DNA of 64,000 bases from contig CAZXEJ010000005.1 in assembly GCA_964639895.1 (NCBI GenBank), positions 4,436-68,435 on the forward strand, written 5' to 3'. How positions within the stretch are numbered: the first letter of the stretch is position 1; every line of letters starts with the position of its first letter. This document shows, one piece after another, positions 56,414 through 64,000 of the stretch. The notes under the pieces are model-generated. The model did no database searches. It saw only the letters and a program-made list of their open reading frames with translations, and was not told the DNA's origin. The DNA is from CAZXEJ01 sp964639895. GTDB taxonomy: Bacteria > Desulfobacterota_D > UBA1144 > Nemesobacterales > JADFKM01. A program made the position numbers and the translations under genes.

Positions 56414-57311
56414 ACTCGAAGACGTCCCGAAGCAGTAAGCCCCTCTAGAGGCGCCCGCAAGGGGACTGACCCGGCAGAGCTCGTGCGTGCCCTGTTCTCC
56501 TCCGTAGCCAACCGCTTCGTTGCGTTCGGTCCGCCCTCAGGAGGTGATGAAGCCCCAATCCTCCCGAGTGGGGAAGTAGCACATGCAACCGAGGCTTCCT
56601 GGGGTTTCACGCCGCCCCCATTTCTTGGGCTGGGGACAAGATGGTCAAGGTGCAACGGCATCGCACTCGCCTTCCACGATCGCCGCGGGGGGCGAAGGCG
56701 TAGGGGGATATGTACTTGGACACGCCGCGTCCATCTAAGCGAGGGCCGCGTCAGCCCGTCTGAGAGAGGAGGGCATATACTTGACCACTTACCGTCCCCA
56801 CCCCCCAGCCGGCGGAGGGTATAGGGCGGAAGAATCGGCACCCACCGGATCAGCCGGCACCACACGTCCGGCCAATGTGGATGGGCTGTCAAGCGGGGCG
56901 CCCTTCAACGCACCCTGAGAATTCCATCCCCTTACTTCGTAGTTGAACGGCACTTCACGGAACGGGTTGAGGGTGCCATAGACATAACTCGCCAGCCCAC
57001 GGCGAGGGTCATCGCCCCGATACTCTCTTCCCTTAACCCCCTTCTCCACCCAGGAGGGACGGAATAGGAAATCGAGGTGCCCCAGGCGGCCGCAGGCGAG
57101 CAAAGAGGGGACTTTAGGCCCCACCAGCGGCATTCACTACTCGGCCTGCGGCTCGATTCATCCTCGCAGCAGAACGGGAGGGCGCTCGATGGACGACCTA
57201 TAAAGGGGTTGCACAGGAGGCGGCGAGTGGATACCATCATAGGCGTCGGCTCCACGAATCCAGAGCCGCGCACTCGCGAGCGGAGAAACTCTTTCCAGGA
57301 GGCTCCCCCAA
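56414..57311. other. Spacer after the Mor-like gene
   Basis: 898 bp. A minus-strand frame at 56789-57133 contains a stretch that reads like coding sequence (YVYGTLNPFREVPFNYEVRG) but has no support at either end; possibly a gene remnant. Otherwise nothing recognised. Confidence 0.45.
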
Positions 57312-57827
57312 ATGAATGCCGCGCATCTGCATCTCATAACCAACCACATACCCATAGTTGGAATGCCGGCGGCCTTACTCGTAGTGGTGATAGGTCATCT
57401 GCTTCGGGACACCAGGGTGAGGAACGTGGGTTTCTTCCTCGCCGTCCTGTTCGCGCTAGCATCAATAGCCGTGTACCTATCGGGGGAGGGGGCCGAAGAG
57501 ATCGTGGAGAAGGTTGCCGCCGTGAGCGAGAAGGCTATAGAATCTCACGAGGAGGCCGCCGAGAGTGCTTTCGTCGTAGTACTGGTAACGGGTGGACTGG
57601 CACTGCTGGCGCTCATCGCCTCCGCTCTGAGGGCCCGGCTTGCAGGACTACTTGCGGCTTTGGCGACAGCGGGCCTGGTGGTGAGCACGGCCCTTCTCGT
57701 TTGGACGGCCAATCTGGGCGGCAAGATAAGGCACCCCGAGATACAAAACGCCGCAGGCGTAACGGCACCCGCCGTGGACGAGGGCGGCCTTCTTCCCTCA
57801 CCGGAGGGATCGGGAGACGAGGACTAA
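57312..57827 (+). CDS. Small polytopic membrane protein with N-terminal HLHxxxxHxP motif
   Basis: 171 residues, four to five hydrophobic segments. The N-terminus AHLHLITNHIPIVG (His5, His7, His12) is a recurrent signature of small membrane proteins of unknown function that may bind haem or a metal. ESHEEAAESA between helices gives further His/Glu. The C-terminal 30 residues are soluble and acidic. AGGAGG lies 9 nt before ATG 57312. Function unknown. Confidence 0.68.
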   Translation: MNAAHLHLITNHIPIVGMPAALLVVVIGHLLRDTRVRNVGFFLAVLFALASIAVYLSGEGAEEIVEKVAAVSEKAIESHEEAAESAFVVVLVTGGLALLALIASALRARLAGLLAALATAGLVVSTALLVWTANLGGKIRHPEIQNAAGVTAPAVDEGGLLPSPEGSGDED

Positions 57828-58081
57828 ACGACTTGAGAAAACCCACTCCGGGCGCCACGCTGCGCCGCACGCAGTAGACGAAGGGGAGCGATCTCTTGAA
57901 ATGCTGGCACCCCCCATGGCCGGGCAGTCCTCCCATCCACACGCGCGACGTGTACGTCCTGGAGGAGGTCGTTTCATTCCCGAAGGTGCGGCCTCCTCGA
58001 ACGAATCAACTCCCTTGACTACGACACCTTTTCAAACAATCCTTTTAAGTACGACCGGCACCCACCCGACAGTGAAACCGC

Positions 58082-59371
58082 ATGTATAACGCATACGTGC
58101 TCATCCTCTCGCTCGTCTTTGCGGCATCCCTGCTGCCTCCCCCAGCCGCGGCCGCGTCGGCCGAAGAAGGCCCGGAGCTCAACGCCCTCTACGCCGAGGC
58201 CTACGAGATCAGTGACGCACGCACGTTCCTCGAATCCACCATCAAGGGGGTCGAGGAGGGAAGCCTGTTGCTGATCGACACGGGGCGGAACAAGCTGGAC
58301 TTCGTGGTAGTACCGGTGGAGATAGTCATCCGCACCTTGGCCACAAAGGTCAAGGCCGGCAGACTGAGCGAGAAGGAAGCGGCGAAGATCGTAAGCCGTT
58401 ACAAGGAACAATCCCTCAAGAAGGTCTCCAGACTGAGGTCACTGCACAGAGACCTCGATCGCAGGCTCAAGGAGACGCGGAAGAAGATAGCCTCTCTCAA
58501 GAAGAAGCTCAAGAAAGAGGCCAAGAGCACACACGCAAAGACGATCTCACGCCGGGAACCCACGAAGATGGCAAAAGAGGGGGGGCATGAGCAGGACATC
58601 AACGCCGAGGCCGCAACGGCCGAGAAAGGATCTCAGACGCCGGAAGGGAAGGGTGACCAGATACCGGAGCCCCGCTACCCCGGCATACCGGTCGACCATC
58701 CGCCCGCAGCACGCATGCCCCGGGGTGAACTACCCCCTGGCACGCTCACCGAGACAAGCCTGCCCGCCACACCACCCCTCCGTAGCGAACCGCCGGGAAG
58801 TGAACCCACCCCGGAGGCAAGTCCCGCCGCCAATCCCTTCTCCATAACGGGCGGCTCGCTTGAGGTGTTGTCCGAGGCCACGCCGTCCACGCCAGCAACC
58901 GAGCCCGAAACGACATCTGCGGAAGAGCCCGCCGCCGCTCCGTCCCCACAGGGGGTGGAAGAGAAAGCCGGTCCCGGGGAAAGCACCCTTCCGGAGCGAC
59001 CCGAACCACCGTCGAAGCAGAAGAAGGCCGTCGAAGCCGCCTCGGCCGAAGGCACCGGCCAAGCCGAGGAAGATTCCCTAGGCTCCAAATGGGTGGTACG
59101 CATAGGGGAAACGACGGCCCGTTGGGTGCGCCGGCCGGGCACGGACGTTTTCGACGGCGTCTGGATAGGTTCCGGCGGCATCGTACGGGCCGCAATCGAG
59201 GTCAAAGTGGACGAGGAAGGGCGGGTGAGCGCCACGGGCCCCCTTGAGGACGAGTCCGTTCAATGCACATACAGCGGCATGGTATCCGAGAACGGCGTAA
59301 GTGCAAGCGGCACGGTACGCTGTCCCGATGTGGAGGCCGAAGCCCCCTGGAAGGCGATAATCCTAAGATAG
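58082..59371 (+). CDS. Secreted, partly disordered protein with a C-terminal beta domain
   Basis: 429 residues, not recognised. Signal peptide 1-25 (ending PAAAASA). Residues 25-150 are helical, ending in a Lys/Arg-rich coiled coil (RRLKETRKKIASLKKKLKKE). Residues 160-330 are Pro/Glu/Thr/Ala-rich and surely disordered. Residues 345-429 form a compact beta domain (WVVRIGETTARWVRRPGTD, VQCTYSGMV, ASGTVRCPD) with two cysteines. Looks like an envelope protein with a flexible linker across the periplasm. ATG 58082 is preceded by no Shine-Dalgarno site. Confidence 0.68.
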   Translation: MYNAYVLILSLVFAASLLPPPAAAASAEEGPELNALYAEAYEISDARTFLESTIKGVEEGSLLLIDTGRNKLDFVVVPVEIVIRTLATKVKAGRLSEKEAAKIVSRYKEQSLKKVSRLRSLHRDLDRRLKETRKKIASLKKKLKKEAKSTHAKTISRREPTKMAKEGGHEQDINAEAATAEKGSQTPEGKGDQIPEPRYPGIPVDHPPAARMPRGELPPGTLTETSLPATPPLRSEPPGSEPTPEASPAANPFSITGGSLEVLSEATPSTPATEPETTSAEEPAAAPSPQGVEEKAGPGESTLPERPEPPSKQKKAVEAASAEGTGQAEEDSLGSKWVVRIGETTARWVRRPGTDVFDGVWIGSGGIVRAAIEVKVDEEGRVSATGPLEDESVQCTYSGMVSENGVSASGTVRCPDVEAEAPWKAIILR

Positions 59372-61044
59372 GTCCTCTTGCTGGACCAGCCCCTGGCGAC
59401 GTGACGTCAAACCGTATGGCCAAAACAATCCGCCCTCCGCTGCTTCGGGCAGGAAGCACCCACACTCCTCAAGGAACAAAACCACACGTGTCAGAGATCC
59501 GGCGAATGTGCGCCGCACTGATTGAAGGAAAACAGGAGCCCCCCGTCGGCCCTTGAGAAGCCCTGACACCCAACCACACGCGTACAGCCGAGCGGAAGAG
59601 CCAAGTAATCGAGACGTAGATGCAAACAAAAGCGGAAGCAGCCCGCCCGGACCCACCGTGCCCGTCAGACGGTGCAACGAATCCCTAGCCTCGTCCCGAG
59701 GCTCGAGGCGCGGCGCGCACCTCCCCGCAGCTCGAGCTGAGCCAAGCCGTCTTGCATACTGCCTCAGAGGAAAGGGCAGCTCCCGAGCCTAGCCACATCC
59801 ACCCCGCAGCCTCGGCGGCATGTTGGAAGGTGCGCTACGGCGTACTTGCTATTGCAATTGCGACGAAGGGACGCGAGCGGGATTGCACCCTACCGTCGGT
59901 ATCCAACCTCCAGCCGCGACACAGTCGTGAGAACCCTCCAGGAACTTCGTTTTCCGTCGGTTCGAGAACGGGGCGCGGCAGGTCCTGCCGGGCACGGAGA
60001 GCACACCCCCCTCTTCTCCGCACGCCGCCCCGCGGGATAGGGAGGATCTCGCTTTCAAAGTACAGGTTTAAGGCATCAGCCGGGCTCAAGACCCTGTACC
60101 TAGTACCTCACTCCTCACTAGACATCCGCCACATCTCCACATCTATCGGAACGAATCCGCATCGGCGAGAACGGGCTTCCGGTGGGCGAGGGGGCATTAC
60201 CTAGTGAAAAAGGCAACCGTGATGCAGGTGTCGGGGCCCCAGCACACACCTTTCATTGACCATCGTGGTACACCGTTACCCGCGGGACGGCCGGTCCCTC
60301 TCGGTGGAAAAGCCCCTTTTTTGTTGCTGCCCATGGTCTCTCACCCCACACGGCCGACACGCAGCTGCGCAGTAAGAGACGATCCCGCGCCACCATTCTC
60401 ACAGCTGTTTTTGCGGCGAGACAAAGACGATTACCGCCCCCCTGCTTGAGGCCGTTCTCAGTCGATACGGCTCCACACCCCCCCGCCGGCAGGTGCTCCT
60501 TCCGGCCATGACGGCGCCCTATCGCAAGTACCCTTTTTACCCAGCTACTCTTGACATCCCCCCCGATGCCGCCAACTCTACGCGCCGTCAGAACCAAGCC
60601 ACCCCCGCAACCCTCCATCCCACTGTAGCGGCCCAGATGGGAGCCGGACCCGGGCCCAACAACGTAGTCCTCGACAGCACGACGGCCGCGTAGAACCGAG
60701 CATGACAGAAGACCGCAACGTCGAAGCGGATACATACATCTCACCCCAAGCCCTTATCCGACATGGCGTAAGTCGACACCAACACGCGTGCCGGTCTACA
60801 TTCAGGGCCACACCGTCCCCTTCCTCGTAACTCTACACAACTGCACGCGGTGCGTTGCTAATATCGGGCGTGGAAGGATAAGGATGTACAAAATGAACCG
60901 TAGCCAAACCGTAGCCATGGAAAACAGCGTTGACCCGGATTCCGCTCTACTTAGCCTCCGACAAAATCGGAGTTGTCTTACGTTTGGTAGGTTGTAAAGT
61001 GATCCGTGTTTTACAACAGACGGTTAATAATCCATTCGGCATGG
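59372..61044. other. 1.7-kb gene-poor region ahead of foreign DNA
   Basis: No frame has coding character. It holds a third GCAATTGC (59854-59861) without a promoter, and an inverted repeat GTTGTAAA (60991-60998) / TTTACAAC (61010-61017). The sequence becomes AT-richer from about 60,780. Confidence 0.55.
60991..61017. repeat. 8-bp perfect inverted repeat at the edge of the foreign segment
   Basis: GTTGTAAA (60991-60998), 11 nt, TTTACAAC (61010-61017). Position at the shift in base composition makes an attachment, recombination or operator site possible. Confidence 0.45.
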
Positions 61045-61315
61045 TTACCTCACCAAGATGTCCTTGACCTTCCGGCTATCGGGCAGCCTGGTGATCTTGC
61101 GCTTCCGGAACACTTCCAGCAGCCACCGCTTCTCCCGCTCGCTCCCCCACGACGATCACGTCGATGTTATCGAGCAGGGTGACCGAGTACTTGAAGCTCG
61201 TTTCGTTACTGCTCCGACTTGCGAATTTCTTCCACTCTACCGACGTGCTCCCGCGGTGGTTGGAGACGTAGTCGTCACGCACCCGTCCCGGGGTGAACGC
61301 CGGTCCTGATGTCCG
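61045..61315 (-). pseudogene. Decayed gene, frameshifted
   Basis: On the minus strand a frame reading FTPGRVRDDYVSNHRGSTS and TSFKYSVTLLDNIDVIVVG shifts by one base into REKRWLLEVFRKRKITRLP, which ends at TAA 61045-61047. A stop lies just above 61315, so the 5' part is lost or out of frame. Both pieces look protein-like but belong to different frames. Family not recognised; possibly part of the phage-related segment. Confidence 0.45.
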
Positions 61316-61462
61316 TCAACGGATCTCACCTTGATTGTTGGGAGGGGTGGCAATTAACATAACGAGGGTTATGGTAATAGTTAGTGCCGTGAATCGACAA
61401 CGGGAGTTTATCGTGGACGAATGAAGATTGGGTAGAACAAGAAGTTGGTCGCAAGGGAACAA

Positions 61463-62677
61463 ATGGGTAGTACTCAAGAATCGTTCATCTCGCACTTTGT
61501 TAAGCTCGAATCCGCGGGAGGCATCGTTCTCATTTCCGCTGCTGTGCTTGCTCTTGTGTGCGTAAATACGCCATTGCAAACATATTATGGGTTGTTTCTT
61601 GATACCCCAGTAGAACTTCGTATAGGTTCTCTAGAAATCGCGAAGCCCTTGTTGCTCTGGATCAACGACGGCTTGATGGCGATATTCTTCTTCCTCGTTG
61701 GCCTGGAGTTGAAAAGGGAACTACTTGAAGGCGTCCTTTCGAATAAGCGGAATGTCGTTCTACCCGGCATAGGGGCAATCGGCGGTATGGCAGCCCCGGC
61801 AATGGTTTACATTTATTTCAATGTAGGCGATTCTGGCGCTATGAGGGGCTGGGCCATACCAGCAGCAACAGATATTGCTTTTGCTCTAGGTGTATTATCC
61901 TTGCTGGGTTCCCGAGTGCCTATTTACATTAAGATATTCCTAACTTCCCTTGCCATATTTGACGACATTGGGGCGATCATAATCATCGCACTATTCTACA
62001 CGGCAAGTATTTCCGTGACTGCACTCGTTGTGGTGTCAAGCTGCATCCTGATTCTCGCCTTATTAAACAAACGCAATGCCACGTCCAAGAGTCTATATTT
62101 ACTGGTTGGTATCGTAATGTGGGCCGCCATGTTGAAATCCGGGGTACATGCCACATTGGCGGGTGTTATACTGGCCATGTTTATCCCGCTAAGGTCAAAT
62201 ACCGACGATAATTACTCCCCATTAAAGAGCTTGGAGCACGATTTACACGGTGCCGTGGCTTTCCTTGTCCTTCCCCTTTTTGCATTCGCTAACGCAGGGA
62301 TCAGTTTCTCCGGGGTAGGCGCTGAGCAGATATTACACAGCATTCCTTTAGGGATTGCCCTGGGCCTGTTTATAGGCAAGCAAATCGGCATATTCGGCAT
62401 TTGTTGGATTGCTATTAAGCTTAATGTAGCCGAGTTGCCAACCTGCATGTCTTGGAGAGCGTTGTATGGCACAGCAGCGCTGTGCGGTATTGGTTTCACA
62501 ATGAGCCTCTTCATAGGAGCGCTTGCTTTCGAAGAACCAGGAACCAACCTTCTATTTGATGAGCGGTTAGGAATTATCATTGGTTCTTTAGCCTCGGGAA
62601 TTCTTGGTTATCTGGTACTGCGCGCCAGTTTGCGTTCCGAGAAATCGTTACAGCCGACCGGCTCGCGCGGTGACTGA
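61463..62677 (+). CDS. nhaA: Na+/H+ antiporter NhaA
   Basis: Electrogenic antiporter of the inner membrane that expels sodium for protons. 404 residues, about 12 membrane helices. PAATDIAFALGVLSLLG carries the Asp of helix IV (Asp137) and AIFDDIGAI carries the ion-binding Asp pair (Asp167-168), matching E. coli Asp133/163/164. The C-terminal GIGFTMSLFIGALAF is intact. ATG 61463 follows AAGGGA. The gene is clearly AT-richer and uses TTA, CTA and AAT codons rare elsewhere in the window, so it was probably acquired. It is flanked by decayed genes and phage tail genes. Confidence 0.93.
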   Translation: MGSTQESFISHFVKLESAGGIVLISAAVLALVCVNTPLQTYYGLFLDTPVELRIGSLEIAKPLLLWINDGLMAIFFFLVGLELKRELLEGVLSNKRNVVLPGIGAIGGMAAPAMVYIYFNVGDSGAMRGWAIPAATDIAFALGVLSLLGSRVPIYIKIFLTSLAIFDDIGAIIIIALFYTASISVTALVVVSSCILILALLNKRNATSKSLYLLVGIVMWAAMLKSGVHATLAGVILAMFIPLRSNTDDNYSPLKSLEHDLHGAVAFLVLPLFAFANAGISFSGVGAEQILHSIPLGIALGLFIGKQIGIFGICWIAIKLNVAELPTCMSWRALYGTAALCGIGFTMSLFIGALAFEEPGTNLLFDERLGIIIGSLASGILGYLVLRASLRSEKSLQPTGSRGD

Positions 62678-62679
62678 AC

Positions 62680-63276
62680 TCAAGTGCCGAGCAATTGTCC
62701 CGACATACTGCTTGGTGCCTTCGACCGCTTCCTGTGCTTGGCCTTCTCGGCCGGTTCCTCGCCAGCGGTCTTCTGCAGGGCCTTGAAAAGTTGCTGCTGT
62801 TCTTGAGGGGGCCGATGTGGTGCTTTTTCCTTGAGCGCGATAGACGCCTACCCTTTGCTTGTAGAAGGCATCGAGGATCGCCTTCACCGTCTCCGCAGAA
62901 GGAATTCCTCGAAGTTCTACCCGGGGCGACGTTCTCCCTGCGCCCGGGGTATGCAGCACGTGAGGCAAACTCCGCGGCTAGGCGCGTCTGTGTGGCCACG
63001 TCGGCGAGCGGGTCAGCGGTCCCGTGGACCAAGACGTCTGCCTCGGGCACCTCCAGGACCGGGATGCAGGAAGGGAGCTCATACAAGCAGCCCCAGACGA
63101 CCGCTTCCTCCACGGACAGGACGCTCCGGCAGAACCGCTCGTGGCTCCAGCAATCCCGCTTTTGCAAAGAACAGCTATTTTCCGTTTGATGTTTGGTATC
63201 CCTTCCTCACCCTCCGCCCCCTCGCATCGACGCGGTATACGTACTCCCTGCGCACGTGGTCGAACTCCTCCCGTGC
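62680..63276 (-). pseudogene. Decayed gene next to the phage tail genes
   Basis: Minus-strand pieces in different frames join into one protein-like sequence. The pieces are REEFDHVRREYVYRVDARG (63174-63270, ends TAG), then VVWGCLYELPSCIPVLEVPEADVLVHG up to about 62950, then IPSAETVKAILDAFYKQRVG, and last QQQLFKALQKTAGEEPAEKA ending at TGA 62680-62682. At least two frameshifts and a stop separate them. Family not recognised. It ends 3 bp from the convergent nhaA. Confidence 0.45.
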
Positions 63277-63510
63277 TTAGGGTTGGTCCTTTGGCCTGAA
63301 TCCGCTACTCATCTCGTCATACTTCACTTTCAGCTTGCCGGTCGCCTTATCGGTTGCGTGGGCGTATCTGGTCCGCTCCTGATGCGTAATGATCTTCTTT
63401 CCATACCCAGCCGGCACTTTGTGCGCTATGAAATCCTCCTTCGTGTCTACCGTGCAAAACCCGAATATCTCTCCGGTCTTCCTGTCGTATATTACGTAGC
63501 TGACACTCAT
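63277..63510 (-). CDS. Small phage tail-region protein
   Basis: 77 residues: YVIYDRKTGEIFGFCTVD start, then a basic part ending FRPKDQP. ATG 63510 overlaps the stop of the tail gene by 4 nt (ATGA), so it is translated with it. Such short genes directly after the tail-tip gene are common in prophages; function unknown. Confidence 0.6.
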   Translation of the reverse strand: MSVSYVIYDRKTGEIFGFCTVDTKEDFIAHKVPAGYGKKIITHQERTRYAHATDKATGKLKVKYDEMSSGFRPKDQP

Positions 63511-64000
63511 CTCCTCAGTTCCTCCACAACCAGATGTCTGTTTGAGAAATCTATCGCTTGGTCGCCCGACTCGGCTTTCATCTCAAATGTATGACTTCCA
63601 GCAGATAGTACTTCGTCGTAGGTAAATGCATATGCTCTGGATTCCCCACCCTGCAGATACCCCAGCCACATAAAGTTCTTCTGTACACCGTCGATATAGA
63701 AGACGACGTGGTTGGTCTGCGAAAGGGAAGAGGTTGCGTTCTTTGCTACAAAAGAGCCGCTTATAAGGACTCGGAACCCTCTCGTCGTAAGAGACGTGGA
63801 AGCTATAACAGTCGTGCCCCCCGGATGGCTGATGGTGCCACCATTGTAGAAACTCGCTTTGCCGGTAATCTCGTTGTCAACCACATCGTCCTGTTGTATC
63901 GAACCCGTACTGGCTACCGCTCTACTCGTCCACGCACTGGCATTTCCGCTCTTGTCCACGGCCCGCACCTGGGCGTAGCGGGTCACGGTGGTGGTAAGGT
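63507..64000 (-). CDS. Phage tail-tip/fibre protein, C-terminal part (cut by window edge)
   Basis: The last 164 residues of a larger protein open to the right edge. TRYAQVRAVDKSGNASAWTS is the end of a fibronectin type III-like domain as found at the C-terminus of phage tail-tip (J-like) proteins. A linker (STGSIQQDDVVDNEITG) and a C-terminal beta-sandwich (TRGFRVLISGSFVAKN, HVVFYIDGVQKNF, SAGSHTFEMKAES) follow. Lower GC than the chromosome to the left. It implies a prophage or tail-like particle extending beyond the window. Confidence 0.65.
   Translation of the reverse strand, partial: LTTTVTRYAQVRAVDKSGNASAWTSRAVASTGSIQQDDVVDNEITGKASFYNGGTISHPGGTTVIASTSLTTRGFRVLISGSFVAKNATSSLSQTNHVVFYIDGVQKNFMWLGYLQGGESRAYAFTYDEVLSAGSHTFEMKAESGDQAIDFSNRHLVVEELRR

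Noticed and set aside
56789..57133. Minus-strand frame with a protein-like stretch
   Set aside because: No start signal, Pro/Gly-rich ends and no family match; at best a gene remnant.
60253..60744. 163-codon minus-strand frame in the gene-poor region
   Set aside because: Arg/Gly/Cys-rich composition, no Shine-Dalgarno site, no recognisable motif.

Overview
This window looks like chromosomal DNA of a GC-rich, probably Gram-negative bacterium. Promoters are of the sigma-70 type, Shine-Dalgarno sites match AGGAGG, and the gene set (SufBCD, LeuCD, ComM, Rrf2 regulator, PtsP, lipoprotein signals) is bacterial. Genes are tight, but spacers are unusually long (300 to about 1,700 bp) and GC-rich. 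Codon use favours AUA and AGG despite the high GC. A complete coenzyme F420 ligase/FO-synthase set is unusual for a Gram-negative and points to a deep-branching lineage (delta-proteobacteria-like or a candidate phylum). I cannot name the taxon from the sequence.

Layout. 1-2,005: N-terminal two thirds of an SbcC/Rad50-type ATPase. 2.6-9.4 kb: long-chain prenyl diphosphate synthase, RimI, and a gluconeogenic set (fbp; gap-pgk-fbaB operon). 9.6-12.7 kb: argC and a cysE/cysteine desulfurase pair. 13.1-15.7 kb: a UbiA-type phosphoribosyltransferase facing a TMTC-like membrane protein. 15.98-21.5 kb: an F420 operon (cofD-cofE-cofG-cofH plus an FrhB-like iron-sulfur flavoprotein), preceded by an unknown gene with a large hairpin in its likely 5' UTR. 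23.1-25.2 kb: leuCD. 26-29 kb: a lipoprotein-like gene, a small membrane protein, an SDR with a palindromic promoter, and a ferredoxin. 29.4-31.7 kb: ptsP. 32.6-37.1 kb: rrf2-sufB-sufC-sufD with a perfect inverted-repeat operator. 37.4-46.6 kb: phasin-like protein, ComM, methyltransferase, SDR, release-factor-like protein, GT-C membrane protein. 46.9-50.8 kb: AhpD-like, cytochrome P460, DoxX, adenine deaminase. 52-59.4 kb: mostly unrecognised small proteins, including a Mor-like regulator. 59.4-64 kb: a gene-poor stretch, then AT-richer foreign DNA (nhaA, two decayed genes, the end of a phage tail operon).

How it works together. FbaB, Pgk, Gap and Fbp form the reversible trunk of gluconeogenesis. 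CysE makes O-acetylserine for cysteine, the cysteine desulfurase strips its sulfur, and SufBCD, controlled by a three-cysteine Rrf2 protein, assembles Fe-S clusters used by LeuC, CofG, CofH, the FrhB-like protein and the ferredoxin. Two signals stand out at the regulatory level. Many first-in-transcript genes have a -10 box 5-11 nt before the start codon, implying leaderless mRNAs, while operon-internal genes carry strong Shine-Dalgarno sites. The phasin-like gene (37,422) and an unknown helical-protein gene (52,981) share promoters of identical geometry: GCAATTGC, 11 nt, -35, 17 nt, -10.
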